Translations under genes and position numbers: made by a program
Notes under the pieces: model-generated
What the model saw: only the letters and a program-made list of their open reading frames with translations
Databases searched by the model: none
Told to the model about the DNA's origin: nothing
Source: Saezia sanguinis
Lineage (GTDB): Bacteria > Pseudomonadota > Gammaproteobacteria > Burkholderiales > Burkholderiaceae_C
Assembly: GCF_003991585.1 (NCBI RefSeq)
Contig: NZ_PQSP01000004.1
Location: forward strand, 1-64,000
Length of the DNA stretch: 64,000 nucleotides
Reading direction: 5' to 3'
Shown here: positions 25,096-32,541 of the stretch, piece after piece
Position numbering within the stretch: position 1 is the stretch's first letter
Layout of the letters: every line of letters starts with the position of its first letter

Positions 25096-26246
25096 ATTTG
25101 AAGTATTTACCGCTGGTTGCAGCACTGGGGCTGACGCTTTCGGCCTGTACACCCAAAGAGATGTTCAGTGCCGCAGTGAAGGTCGGGCAGGTGGTGTGGG
25201 ATCCGTCGGTTCAGGTGGGAGACGCCAAGGACCAGCCGACACAGATTGCGTTCAGTCTGTACGCGAGCCCGACGACCAACCCCAATCCGAACAGCGTGCC
25301 GCCGGAGCAGGAAGAGCCTGAGGAGTATTCGCTGACACTGAAGGCGGAAAGCCAGGAGGCGCTGCTGGAGCAGGTGCGCGAAACGCTGACTCAGATGGAA
25401 GGGCAGAACATTACGGGCGAAGAGGTCTCGCCATTGCCATTGTCTTCACCTGCTGCTGCGGCTGAACGCGGCCCTGCATCGGGAACCAGACAGGTAATTC
25501 GTTTCAGGGTGCTGGATGGGCAGGAGCATACCCGCGATCCGATTCTGATTGAAGTGCCGGGCTCGGGGGCATCGGGCATATTAATGGCCGACCGCTCGCC
25601 CGCAGCGCCGGTAACCGGGCAGACAGCAGGCCAGGCGACAGCGCCTGCCACGGCATCTGCAGCCACATCGGCAACAATTGCCGCAGGATCAGGGGCGGGG
25701 GCACCGTATCCGCTGCGTGATGAAAGCGGCATGTTGCCTGCTTCTGTGACGGAGGCTGAAAGGCTGCATTCGCTGCAGGTGGGCGAGTATGGTGGCCGTG
25801 CATCAAACGATGCTCTGGTGGTGGATGCCGGTGAGGATAATCTGACGGGCACCGCAGCGATTCCGGTGTCGGAGTATCCGCCGGCCATGGCGCGTGCAAT
25901 TGCCACGCCGGTGTCGTTCAAGGTGTTGCAACTGACCGATGACTCGATGTTTCTAAATGCCGACGTGGACAGCCTGGCAGCGGATATCCGCAAGGCGCTG
26001 GGCAGTACCTATATCAAGGTGGATGATTATGTGCTGCAGCCCGGGCAGTTCAAGTACATTGACTTCAAGAAGATCGACAGCGATACGCGTTACATCGCCG
26101 TTTTTGCGCAGTTCCATGAAATGAATGGTGCGACCTGGAAGCGTGCGATTCCGGTGGCGGCGCAGGGACGCATGTATCGACTGCTGGTCGGTTTTGACAG
26201 CAATACGGTGACGCTGCAGGATGAGGGCGTCGATGAGTCGAAGTAA
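25092..26246 (+). CDS. tssJ: TssJ (VasD) outer-membrane lipoprotein, unusually long
   Basis: It has a lipoprotein signal with lipobox LSAC, cysteine 19, which anchors it to the outer membrane. The TssJ pattern is split. An N-terminal part (QIAFSLYASPTTNPNPNSV) is followed by about 200 residues rich in Ala, Thr, Pro and Glu. Typical C-terminal TssJ strands follow (PVSFKVLQLTDDSMFLNAD and RYIAVFAQFHEMNGATWK). The total is 384 residues against the usual ~150-190, so a long, probably disordered, insertion sits in the periplasmic domain. TssJ ties TssM to the outer membrane. Confidence 0.88.
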   Translation: MNLKYLPLVAALGLTLSACTPKEMFSAAVKVGQVVWDPSVQVGDAKDQPTQIAFSLYASPTTNPNPNSVPPEQEEPEEYSLTLKAESQEALLEQVRETLTQMEGQNITGEEVSPLPLSSPAAAAERGPASGTRQVIRFRVLDGQEHTRDPILIEVPGSGASGILMADRSPAAPVTGQTAGQATAPATASAATSATIAAGSGAGAPYPLRDESGMLPASVTEAERLHSLQVGEYGGRASNDALVVDAGEDNLTGTAAIPVSEYPPAMARAIATPVSFKVLQLTDDSMFLNADVDSLAADIRKALGSTYIKVDDYVLQPGQFKYIDFKKIDSDTRYIAVFAQFHEMNGATWKRAIPVAAQGRMYRLLVGFDSNTVTLQDEGVDESK

Positions 26247-26299
26247 TGACATGGTTATGCAGAATCAACAAAACAAAATAATGGAAAAGGTTGCGAGTT

Positions 26300-27640
26300 A
26301 TGGCATCAAAAAATAATGTCCTGTGGAAAGAGGGGCTGTTTGTTCAACCGCAACACCTTCAGCAGCAGGCCCGTTTTAACGCGTATCAGTTGCACCAGCG
26401 TATCAGTGGCGCGAGCGAATATCTGTACGGGTTCAAACAACTGGAGCTCAATCAGGAGTACCTGAGTTTTGGCAAGATTGCGATTGTGCGTGCCAAGGGG
26501 GTGATGCCTGACGGTACGATTTTTGATATTCCCAATGATGTGCCGCCGCCCACGCCGCTGACGATCAGTGATGTGTCGGCCGTGAATCAGATTGTGTATC
26601 TGACGCTGCCTATGCACGCCGACGGTATGCTGGAAGTGCAGTGGCCTGACACGTATGTGAATGCGCGCTACATGGCCAAGTCTGAAGAGATCAAGGACAT
26701 TGTGACGCCCGACGGCAGCTATGTGGATGTGCCGTTGAGTGTGCCTAATATGCAACTGGCGCTGGACCGCGATGACCGCAGTGCGTATACCAGCTTAGCG
26801 CTGGGGCGTATTCTGGATAAGCGCCCGGACGGCAGCCTGGTGATGGACGAGTCGTTTTACCCGACCAGTATTTCGCTGGAGGCGGTGTCACCGCTGAAGC
26901 GTTTTCTGGGAGAGGTGGCAGGCTTGATGCGCGAGCGCGCCAAAAATATTGCCATGCGCATAGGTTCGCCCAGCCAGGCAGGTGTGGCTGATGTGACGGA
27001 CTTTAACCTGCTGCTGTGCCTGAACCGGCTGCAACCGTATTTTCAGCATCTGGCGCGCTGCCGGCAGGTGCATCCGGAAGATATTTATATTGCGTTCAGC
27101 CAGGCCTGCGGCGAATTGAGCACGTTTACCGATGAAGGCCGGCTGCCGGCGGAGTATCCGGCGTACCAGCATGACCGGTTGCGGGAGTCGTTTGTGGTGC
27201 TGGAGGAAACGCTGCGCCGCATCCTGAGTACCGTGATGCAGCCGCGTGCCGTGTCGCTGCCAATCACCAAGCACCAGTACGGTCTGCTGACCGCACCGCT
27301 GCAGGACCGCTTCTTGCTGGAGAGTGCCGAATTTATTCTGGCAGTGCGCGCGCGTATGCCCAACGACAAGTTGCGCCAGCAGTTCCTGCAACAGGCCAAG
27401 GTGGCTTCGATCGAAAAGATCAACGAGCTGGTCAACCTGCAATTGCCGGGCATTCCATTGAATTCACTGCCGGTGGCGCCGCGCCATCTGCCGTATCACT
27501 CGGGCTTTAATTATTTTGAGCTGGACCGCTCCAGCACACCGTGGCAGCGGATGATGAAAAATACCGCTGGCTTCGGTTTTCACATTGCCGGCCAGTTCCC
27601 TGAGCTTGAGCTTCAGTTCTGGGCGATAAGGAGTCAATGA
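26300..27640 (+). CDS. tssK: TssK (VasE) baseplate-to-membrane connector
   Basis: The start is ATG 26300, ten nt after AAAAGG; an in-frame TTG at 26291 is less likely. The product has 446 residues. The opening VLWKEGLFVQPQHLQQQARF is the TssK hallmark (W-x-EGLFL-x-PQHFQQ). It ends in the neck and head region that binds TssL and TssM. It connects the cytoplasmic baseplate to the membrane complex. Confidence 0.96.
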   Translation: MASKNNVLWKEGLFVQPQHLQQQARFNAYQLHQRISGASEYLYGFKQLELNQEYLSFGKIAIVRAKGVMPDGTIFDIPNDVPPPTPLTISDVSAVNQIVYLTLPMHADGMLEVQWPDTYVNARYMAKSEEIKDIVTPDGSYVDVPLSVPNMQLALDRDDRSAYTSLALGRILDKRPDGSLVMDESFYPTSISLEAVSPLKRFLGEVAGLMRERAKNIAMRIGSPSQAGVADVTDFNLLLCLNRLQPYFQHLARCRQVHPEDIYIAFSQACGELSTFTDEGRLPAEYPAYQHDRLRESFVVLEETLRRILSTVMQPRAVSLPITKHQYGLLTAPLQDRFLLESAEFILAVRARMPNDKLRQQFLQQAKVASIEKINELVNLQLPGIPLNSLPVAPRHLPYHSGFNYFELDRSSTPWQRMMKNTAGFGFHIAGQFPELELQFWAIRSQ

Positions 27641-27641
27641 C

Positions 27642-28481
27642 ATGACAATGCAATCAGCTACAAGAGAGCCGATCTTCAAAGAGCCCGGCGGTATCCGGGA
27701 GCCGCAGCGCGCGGCGCTGACGAACAAGGCCGATGTGTCGTTTAACACGGTGGAGCAGATTGACCAGGACAGCGACCTGTGGTTTCAGATCCGTGGTTAT
27801 GGGTATAACCCGCTGGTGGATGCATCGCTGCCGATCATCGGGCTGGTGATGCGTATTCGCAAGCTCAACAAAAATCCGAATGTGGATGAGCTCTATACCA
27901 CGGTGCGCAACCAGATCGCCACCATTGGTGAGGAGATTGCACAGCATAAATATGATAACGCCACGCAACTGGCGTACCGTTACTGCCTGTGTTCTTTTGT
28001 CGATGAAGCGGTGATGGGTACGCCCTGGGGGGCGCAGTCGATCTGGGCCGAGCGTTCTTTACTGAGCATCTACCATGATGAGACCTGGGGCGGTGAAAAG
28101 TTTTTCACGATCATGTCGCGCATGCTGATGGATCAGGAGAAATACCGTGATGTGCTGGAGTTCATGTACGTGTGCCTGTGCATGGGCTTCAAGGGCCGCT
28201 ATGGCGTGCAGATCAACAGTGGCGATGAGCTGCAGGCGATCATCACCAAGCTGCACAAGGCGTTGCGGCAGATGCGTGGTGAAACGCCGGAGACGCTGAC
28301 TGCGGCGCACAGCAATGTGGCTTCGCGCAACTTCCGTGTGGGTAAACAGTGGGCATGGTGGGCGCCATGGGCTGCGGCTGCAGTAGTGCTGGTGCTGGCA
28401 TTTGTGATTTATTCGCTGGTGCTCAATACAACCACCAATGAAGTGATTCGTTCACTGGATACCGTGCTGCAACAACGGTGA
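27642..28481 (+). CDS. tssL: TssL (DotU/VasF) inner-membrane protein
   Basis: It has 279 residues with the DotU hook-shaped cytoplasmic domain (YNPLVDASLPIIGLVMRI; CLCSFVDEAVMGTPWG; ERSLLSIYHDETWGGEKFF). A single C-terminal membrane helix is formed by APWAAAAVVLVLAFVIYSLV, near residues 243-262. No OmpA peptidoglycan-binding extension is present, so it is the short form. It starts directly after tssK and is the last core gene of the plus-strand operon. Confidence 0.95.
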   Translation: MTMQSATREPIFKEPGGIREPQRAALTNKADVSFNTVEQIDQDSDLWFQIRGYGYNPLVDASLPIIGLVMRIRKLNKNPNVDELYTTVRNQIATIGEEIAQHKYDNATQLAYRYCLCSFVDEAVMGTPWGAQSIWAERSLLSIYHDETWGGEKFFTIMSRMLMDQEKYRDVLEFMYVCLCMGFKGRYGVQINSGDELQAIITKLHKALRQMRGETPETLTAAHSNVASRNFRVGKQWAWWAPWAAAAVVLVLAFVIYSLVLNTTTNEVIRSLDTVLQQR

Positions 28482-28670
28482 TATGAGCTGAGCACCACAG
28501 CTTCTAGGGCTGCTTTCAAACGATGGCACCTGATCTGGTTTGAGGTAAACCGGGCAGGTGCCAAGTACTATTTTAAGGGTGTCAAAAGTGCGTGACGCTG
28601 ACAAAAAAGTAACGCGTTCTGTCAATTTTGCTCTGACGTTAAACAAAAAAGATCAGTGATTGAATATGAG

Positions 28671-28710
28671 CGGGTCAAAAGTGGCCCGAATTCGGGTCAG
28701 AATAGACCCG
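28671..28710. promoter_or_regulatory. Two 18-bp palindromes upstream of hcp1, candidate VasH enhancer sites
   Basis: CGGGTCA-AAAG-TGGCCCG (28671-28688) and CGGGTCA-GAAT-AGACCCG (28693-28710) lie 22 bp apart, about two helical turns, and 66-105 bp before the -24 box of hcp1. The same element occurs three times before hcp2. Position and symmetry suit a sigma-54 enhancer-binding protein such as VasH. The second palindrome plus the T-run after it could also act as a terminator for the tss operon. Confidence 0.65.
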
Positions 28711-28774
28711 ATTATTTTTTTAGGATATTAATTAATTATTTATTTTCAGTGGGTTAGCTTGTTGAGGTGAATTC

Positions 28775-28790
28775 AGGCACATAGTTTGCA
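28775..28790 (+). promoter_or_regulatory. Sigma-54 promoter of hcp1
   Basis: AGGCACATAGTTTGCA matches the consensus TGGCACG-N4-TTGCA with two mismatches. GG at 28776-28777 and GC at 28788-28789 are separated by exactly 10 nt. Transcription would start near 28800, about 74 nt before the ATG. Confidence 0.8.
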
Positions 28791-28873
28791 TGATAAATAG
28801 AGTAGAGCTGCTAGAAAGCAGCACGTTTATTTGATTCATGTCTGTTTTATTCATTTCAACAAGGAGCATATCA

Positions 28874-29392
28874 ATGCCAACCCCAGCGTATATTTCAATT
28901 GAAGGCAAAACCCAGGGCAACATCACCCAGGGCGCATTCACAGCCGATTCCGTCGGTAACGTCTACGTCGAAGGCCACGAAGACGAAATCCTGGTCCAGG
29001 AAATCAGCCACCGTGTTACGACCCCGACCGATCCGCAAAGCGGCCAGCCCTCAGGCCAGCGCGTGCACAAACCGTTTGTCTTTACCTGTGCACTGAACAA
29101 AGGCGTACCGCTGCTGTACCAGGCACTGACTACCGGTGAAATGCTGCCGACAGTGGAAGTCCGCTGGTATCGCACATCTGTAGATGGCAAACAGGAACAC
29201 TTCTTCTCCACCAAGCTCGAAGACGCGACGGTTGTAGACATTGACACCGTGCTGCCACATGCGCAGAACGCCGACAACGCCAACTACACCCAGCTGGTAC
29301 GCGTGTCACTGGCCTACCGCAAGATCATCTGGAGTCATGAGGTAGCCGGTACAGAAGCTTCTGACGACTGGAGAGCGCCGATTGAAGGTTGA
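28874..29392 (+). CDS. hcp: Hcp tube protein (TssD), copy 1
   Basis: The start is ATG 28874 after AAGGAG (28861-28866), giving 172 residues. It has the Hcp signature: PAYISIEGKTQGNITQGAFT, then GHEDEILVQEISH, and HEVAGTEASDDWRAPIEG at the C-terminus. Hcp hexamers form the secreted inner tube. The protein is identical to the second copy at 51278, although the DNA differs at synonymous sites. Codons are rich in C at third positions, unlike the neighbouring genes, as expected for a highly expressed gene. It has its own sigma-54 promoter. PAAR and vgrG genes follow, so this is an hcp-PAAR-vgrG-effector island. Confidence 0.97.
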   Translation: MPTPAYISIEGKTQGNITQGAFTADSVGNVYVEGHEDEILVQEISHRVTTPTDPQSGQPSGQRVHKPFVFTCALNKGVPLLYQALTTGEMLPTVEVRWYRTSVDGKQEHFFSTKLEDATVVDIDTVLPHAQNADNANYTQLVRVSLAYRKIIWSHEVAGTEASDDWRAPIEG

Positions 29393-29418
29393 TTCCTGAC
29401 GGTTTGATGTGTCAGGAA
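29393..29418 (+). other. Hairpin directly after hcp1
   Basis: TTCCTGAC and GTCAGGAA form a perfect 8-bp stem with a 10-nt loop, starting at the first base after the stop codon. No T-run follows. It may stabilise the abundant hcp message or cause partial termination before the PAAR and vgrG genes. Confidence 0.5.
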
Positions 29419-29458
29419 AGTAAGTAGTCATCACGACAATGATCATGCAGGATCTGAT

Positions 29459-29755
29459 ATGACAGCAAGCAGTCAAGGTGCGGGAGGTTCGTCTGGTGGG
29501 CGTCCCGTGGTATTGGTAGGACATGCGCATTCATGCCCGAAGCACGGCGCAGGGACGGTGGTTACCGGAACTGCGGGGTTCAAGGTGAATGGGCGCAATG
29601 CCGCTTGTGTTGGAGATTTGATCAGCTGTGGCGCCGTGATTGTGAACGGGACGGGCGCCACCAAAGTGAATGGTCGTTGTGTGGCCAGGCAGGGCGATGC
29701 CACCAGTCATGGTGGTGTGCTCATTGAAGGCGATGCAAGCTGGATGGTGAAGTAG
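29459..29755 (+). CDS. PAAR-repeat spike-tip protein, copy 1
   Basis: This 98-residue PAAR protein has the motif series GHAHSCPKHGAGTV, NGRNAACVGDLISCG, VNGRCVARQGDATSHGG and the closing EGDASWMVK. PAAR proteins form a zinc-stabilised cone that sharpens the VgrG trimer. It has no toxin extension. It lies between hcp1 and vgrG in one transcription unit. Confidence 0.93.
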   Translation: MTASSQGAGGSSGGRPVVLVGHAHSCPKHGAGTVVTGTAGFKVNGRNAACVGDLISCGAVIVNGTGATKVNGRCVARQGDATSHGGVLIEGDASWMVK

Positions 29756-29783
29756 CAGCGTTTGTGCATGTTGTTGATGACGA

Positions 29784-29843
29784 GTACCGGTTTTGCTTGA
29801 GGAAAAAAGCAGAACCGGTTCACCTGCTTGTAGGAGCGGGTGA
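29784..29843 (+). other. Two consecutive hairpins between PAAR and vgrG
   Basis: ACCGGTTTTGC (29786-29796) pairs with GCAGAACCGGT (29809-29819), apart from one G-T pair. TCACCTGCT (29820-29828) pairs with AGCGGGTGA (29835-29843), with one mismatch. Together they may reduce read-through into vgrG or process the transcript. No T-run follows. Confidence 0.4.
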
Positions 29844-29907
29844 TTCAGGTTAGGGCGTGTTAATACGCGCTGGTAAAGCAAGAAAAGAAGTCAAACAAGG
29901 AACGGCC

Positions 29908-32442
29908 ATGGCGCAAACGGACTTGCACTTTAGTTTTGAACCCGCATCGGGTGTGGCTTTTGATGTGATTGAGTTTCATCTGGTGGAGGCACTCAACGAG
30001 CCTTATCAACTGGAGGTGGAACTGATCAGCTCTGATCCGGCGGTGGATTTTGGCAAACTGCTGGATCAGCCGGCGCTGTTTACCATCTGGCGCGGTGCTG
30101 TGCCAGTCAGGCGCGTGCATGGCATTGTGAGTGATTTCAGCCAGAGCAACACAGGGTTCAGAAGAACGCGTTATCACGCGGTCATGGAGCCGCAGCTTGC
30201 CAGAACGCAACTGTGTTCGGACTGGCGTATTTTCCAGCAGCAGAGCATTCCGGAAATACTGGCCTGGGTGTTTAAGGAAAACCGGCTGACGGATTATGGC
30301 GTGTACCAGCAGCAGACGCATTTGCAGCGCGAGTACTGTGTGCAGGCCGATGAGACGGATTTTGATTTTATTCAGCGCCTGGTGGCTGAAGAGGGGTTTG
30401 TCTACGGGTTCAGGCACAGCGAGCAGGGGCACCAGATGGTGCTTACGGACGTGATCCAGACGCTGGGCGCTATCGGGCAGGAAGACGGACAGGAGAATGG
30501 GCAGTCAGGCGATAAGCAGGCCAAGCCTGTTTTATACCAGCCCAATCCGGCAGGGGACAAGCCGCAGCCTGCATTGCGCCGTTTCACTTATCAGGAAAAG
30601 GTTCGTACCGCGCGGCAGACGCAGCGTGACTATACGTTTAAAAACCCGCGCTATAACCAGGAGCAGGCCAGCACCGGGCATGACATGCCGACCCAGTCGG
30701 CGGCATACGAGCGTTATGACTATCCGGGGCGTTACAAGCAGGATGCCGCAGGTGTGCCTTTCACGCAGACCCGGTTGCAGTCTTTAAGGCGCGATGCGAA
30801 AACGGCCGTGGCCATTGGGGATGATGCCAGGGTGGAGCCGGGTATTGCATTCCAGCTTGACGGGCACCCGCGCGACGACATGAATATTTTCTGGCGTCCG
30901 GTACGGGTGGAACACAGCGGCAAGCAGCATACCAGCGCAGAGGAAGAGGCTGCCAATGCCCAGGTGAGCACGCAGTATGAGCAGACGGCTTATCTGGTGC
31001 CGGCGCAGGCGGAATGGAAAGCCGTTATTCCGGCAAAACCGCATTTGCACGGCCCGGAGATTGCCCATGTGGTGGGGCCAGAAGGCGAAGAGATTTATAC
31101 CGATGAGTATGGCCGGGTGAAGGTTCAGTTCCCGTGGGATCGCGAAGGGGAGAGTGATGAGCACAGTTCGTGCTGGATACGTGTGGCACAGAACTGGGCG
31201 GGTGCAAGCTGGGGGCATATGGCGATTCCCCGTATCGGCCAGGAGGTGATTGTTGATTTTCTGGACGGCGATCCGGACCAACCGATGATTACCGGGCGCT
31301 CGTACGATGCGACCAACCCCACACCTTATAAACTGCCTGCGCTCAAGACTTTGAGCACGATCAAAAGCAAAGAGCATAAGGGCAGCGGCCTGAATGAGTT
31401 GCTGATTGACGATACCACCGGCGAGATCAAGACCCAGTTGCGCAGCACCCATGCGGCAACGCAGTTGAACCTGGGGTTTCTGACACACCCGCGCGAGCAG
31501 GATGGTACCGGCGAGCCGCGTGGTGAGGGCTTTGAGCTGCGTACGGACTTTAATGGTGCGGTGCGTGCTGCCAGAGGGCTGTATATCGGAACCGATGGCC
31601 GTACCGAGGCCGTGGGCGGGCAACTGGATGTTGCTGAACTGCGCAAATGTGTGGATGGGCTGCAGTCGCTGGTCCGTTCGCTGCTGGATACTGCTAACGC
31701 ACATGAAGCGCCTGAAGCGCGGTATGACGATTTTGAAAACCTGGTGGATGCGGTGAACCATCTGGGAGCCGGTGCCAATGACCGCAGTGAGGAAGAAGGG
31801 GCCAAGCCGATTGTGGCTGTGAGCGCGCCGGACGGCATTGCGATGGCAACGCCTAAGAGTGTCATGATTGGTGCTCGGCGCAACCTGGAGTTTGCGGCGG
31901 AGAAGGACGCGCACATGACCGTCAACCAGCAGTTGCATCTGGTGTCGGGGGATGCGATGTCGTTGTTTGCTGTTACCGGCGGCATCAAACAGATTGCCAA
32001 CCAGGACGATATCCATCTGCAGGCGCAGCATGGCACGCTGATTGGGGAGTCGCAGGAGGCCATTCGTTTTGCCACCGCCGGGCATATGACGCTGGTGGCT
32101 AAAAAGCGCCTGACGCTAACTTGCGGCGGCAGTTACATCACGCTGACCGAGTCGGGCATTGAGTTCGGTGGCAAGGTGGGCAATATGCGCATGCCGGTGA
32201 ATGTGTCGGGGCCGGCATCGCTTTCCGAACAGGTGAATTCGTGGGGTGATGCGGCGTTTGACCAGCGTGTGCGGCTGGTTCGGGCTGGTAAGCCGGTGGC
32301 CAATTACAAGTTTGAGCTAGTTCGGGCCGATGGCTCGATCATCAGTGGTGTGACCGATGCCGAAGGCTGGACGCCGGTGCAAAAAGCGCTGGTACCGGAG
32401 GATTACGCTGTGCGTCTGCTGGGGCCTGCGGATGTCAAGTAA
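29908..32442 (+). CDS. vgrG: VgrG spike with DUF2345 and transthyretin-like C-terminal domain
   Basis: The start is ATG 29908 (MAQTDLHFSFEP, after AACAAGGA), giving 844 residues. A gp27-like base lies at ~1-370, and the gp5 OB fold at ~389-467 (GRVKVQFPWDRE; IPRIGQEVIVDFLDGDPDQP). A DUF2345 beta-helix follows (~605-755). The end, ~782-837 (RVRLVRAGKPVANYKFELVR, GVTDAEGWTPV), is transthyretin-like. In E. coli this kind of tail binds a Tle lipase, and a lipase gene follows here. The N-terminal half is closely related to the VgrG at 52448, but the tail differs, so cargo choice probably lies in the tail. Confidence 0.95.
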   Translation: MAQTDLHFSFEPASGVAFDVIEFHLVEALNEPYQLEVELISSDPAVDFGKLLDQPALFTIWRGAVPVRRVHGIVSDFSQSNTGFRRTRYHAVMEPQLARTQLCSDWRIFQQQSIPEILAWVFKENRLTDYGVYQQQTHLQREYCVQADETDFDFIQRLVAEEGFVYGFRHSEQGHQMVLTDVIQTLGAIGQEDGQENGQSGDKQAKPVLYQPNPAGDKPQPALRRFTYQEKVRTARQTQRDYTFKNPRYNQEQASTGHDMPTQSAAYERYDYPGRYKQDAAGVPFTQTRLQSLRRDAKTAVAIGDDARVEPGIAFQLDGHPRDDMNIFWRPVRVEHSGKQHTSAEEEAANAQVSTQYEQTAYLVPAQAEWKAVIPAKPHLHGPEIAHVVGPEGEEIYTDEYGRVKVQFPWDREGESDEHSSCWIRVAQNWAGASWGHMAIPRIGQEVIVDFLDGDPDQPMITGRSYDATNPTPYKLPALKTLSTIKSKEHKGSGLNELLIDDTTGEIKTQLRSTHAATQLNLGFLTHPREQDGTGEPRGEGFELRTDFNGAVRAARGLYIGTDGRTEAVGGQLDVAELRKCVDGLQSLVRSLLDTANAHEAPEARYDDFENLVDAVNHLGAGANDRSEEEGAKPIVAVSAPDGIAMATPKSVMIGARRNLEFAAEKDAHMTVNQQLHLVSGDAMSLFAVTGGIKQIANQDDIHLQAQHGTLIGESQEAIRFATAGHMTLVAKKRLTLTCGGSYITLTESGIEFGGKVGNMRMPVNVSGPASLSEQVNSWGDAAFDQRVRLVRAGKPVANYKFELVRADGSIISGVTDAEGWTPVQKALVPEDYAVRLLGPADVK

Positions 32443-32541
32443 ACCGCGTGATGGTTACTGCCAGTGCGGGTTACTTGCAGTTTGCATCTGATTTTTTTTG
32501 AGTGGCGGCTATTGCCATAGAGTATGAACTGAGGATTCGAT

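Larger units (their letters stand above)
28482..28873. other. tssL-hcp1 intergenic control region
   Basis: These 392 nt hold, in order: a nested hairpin at 28525-28562 (GGCACCTG / CAGGTGCC around an inner GGTTT / AAACC), two 18-bp palindromes (28671-28710), a T-run (28714-28720), a sigma-54 promoter (28775-28790) and the hcp1 ribosome site. The region both ends the core operon and starts the hcp1 unit. Confidence 0.7.

Noticed and set aside
28524..28540. TGGCACC sequence after tssL as a sigma-54 promoter
   Set aside because: Ten nt downstream of GG stands GG, not GC, and the bases belong to a hairpin stem. The similar TGGCACC near 36348 fails in the same way.
30784..32085. Minus-strand open frame of 433 codons within vgrG
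   Set aside because: Antisense shadow of a certain vgrG; rich in Arg, His and Gln without any domain pattern.
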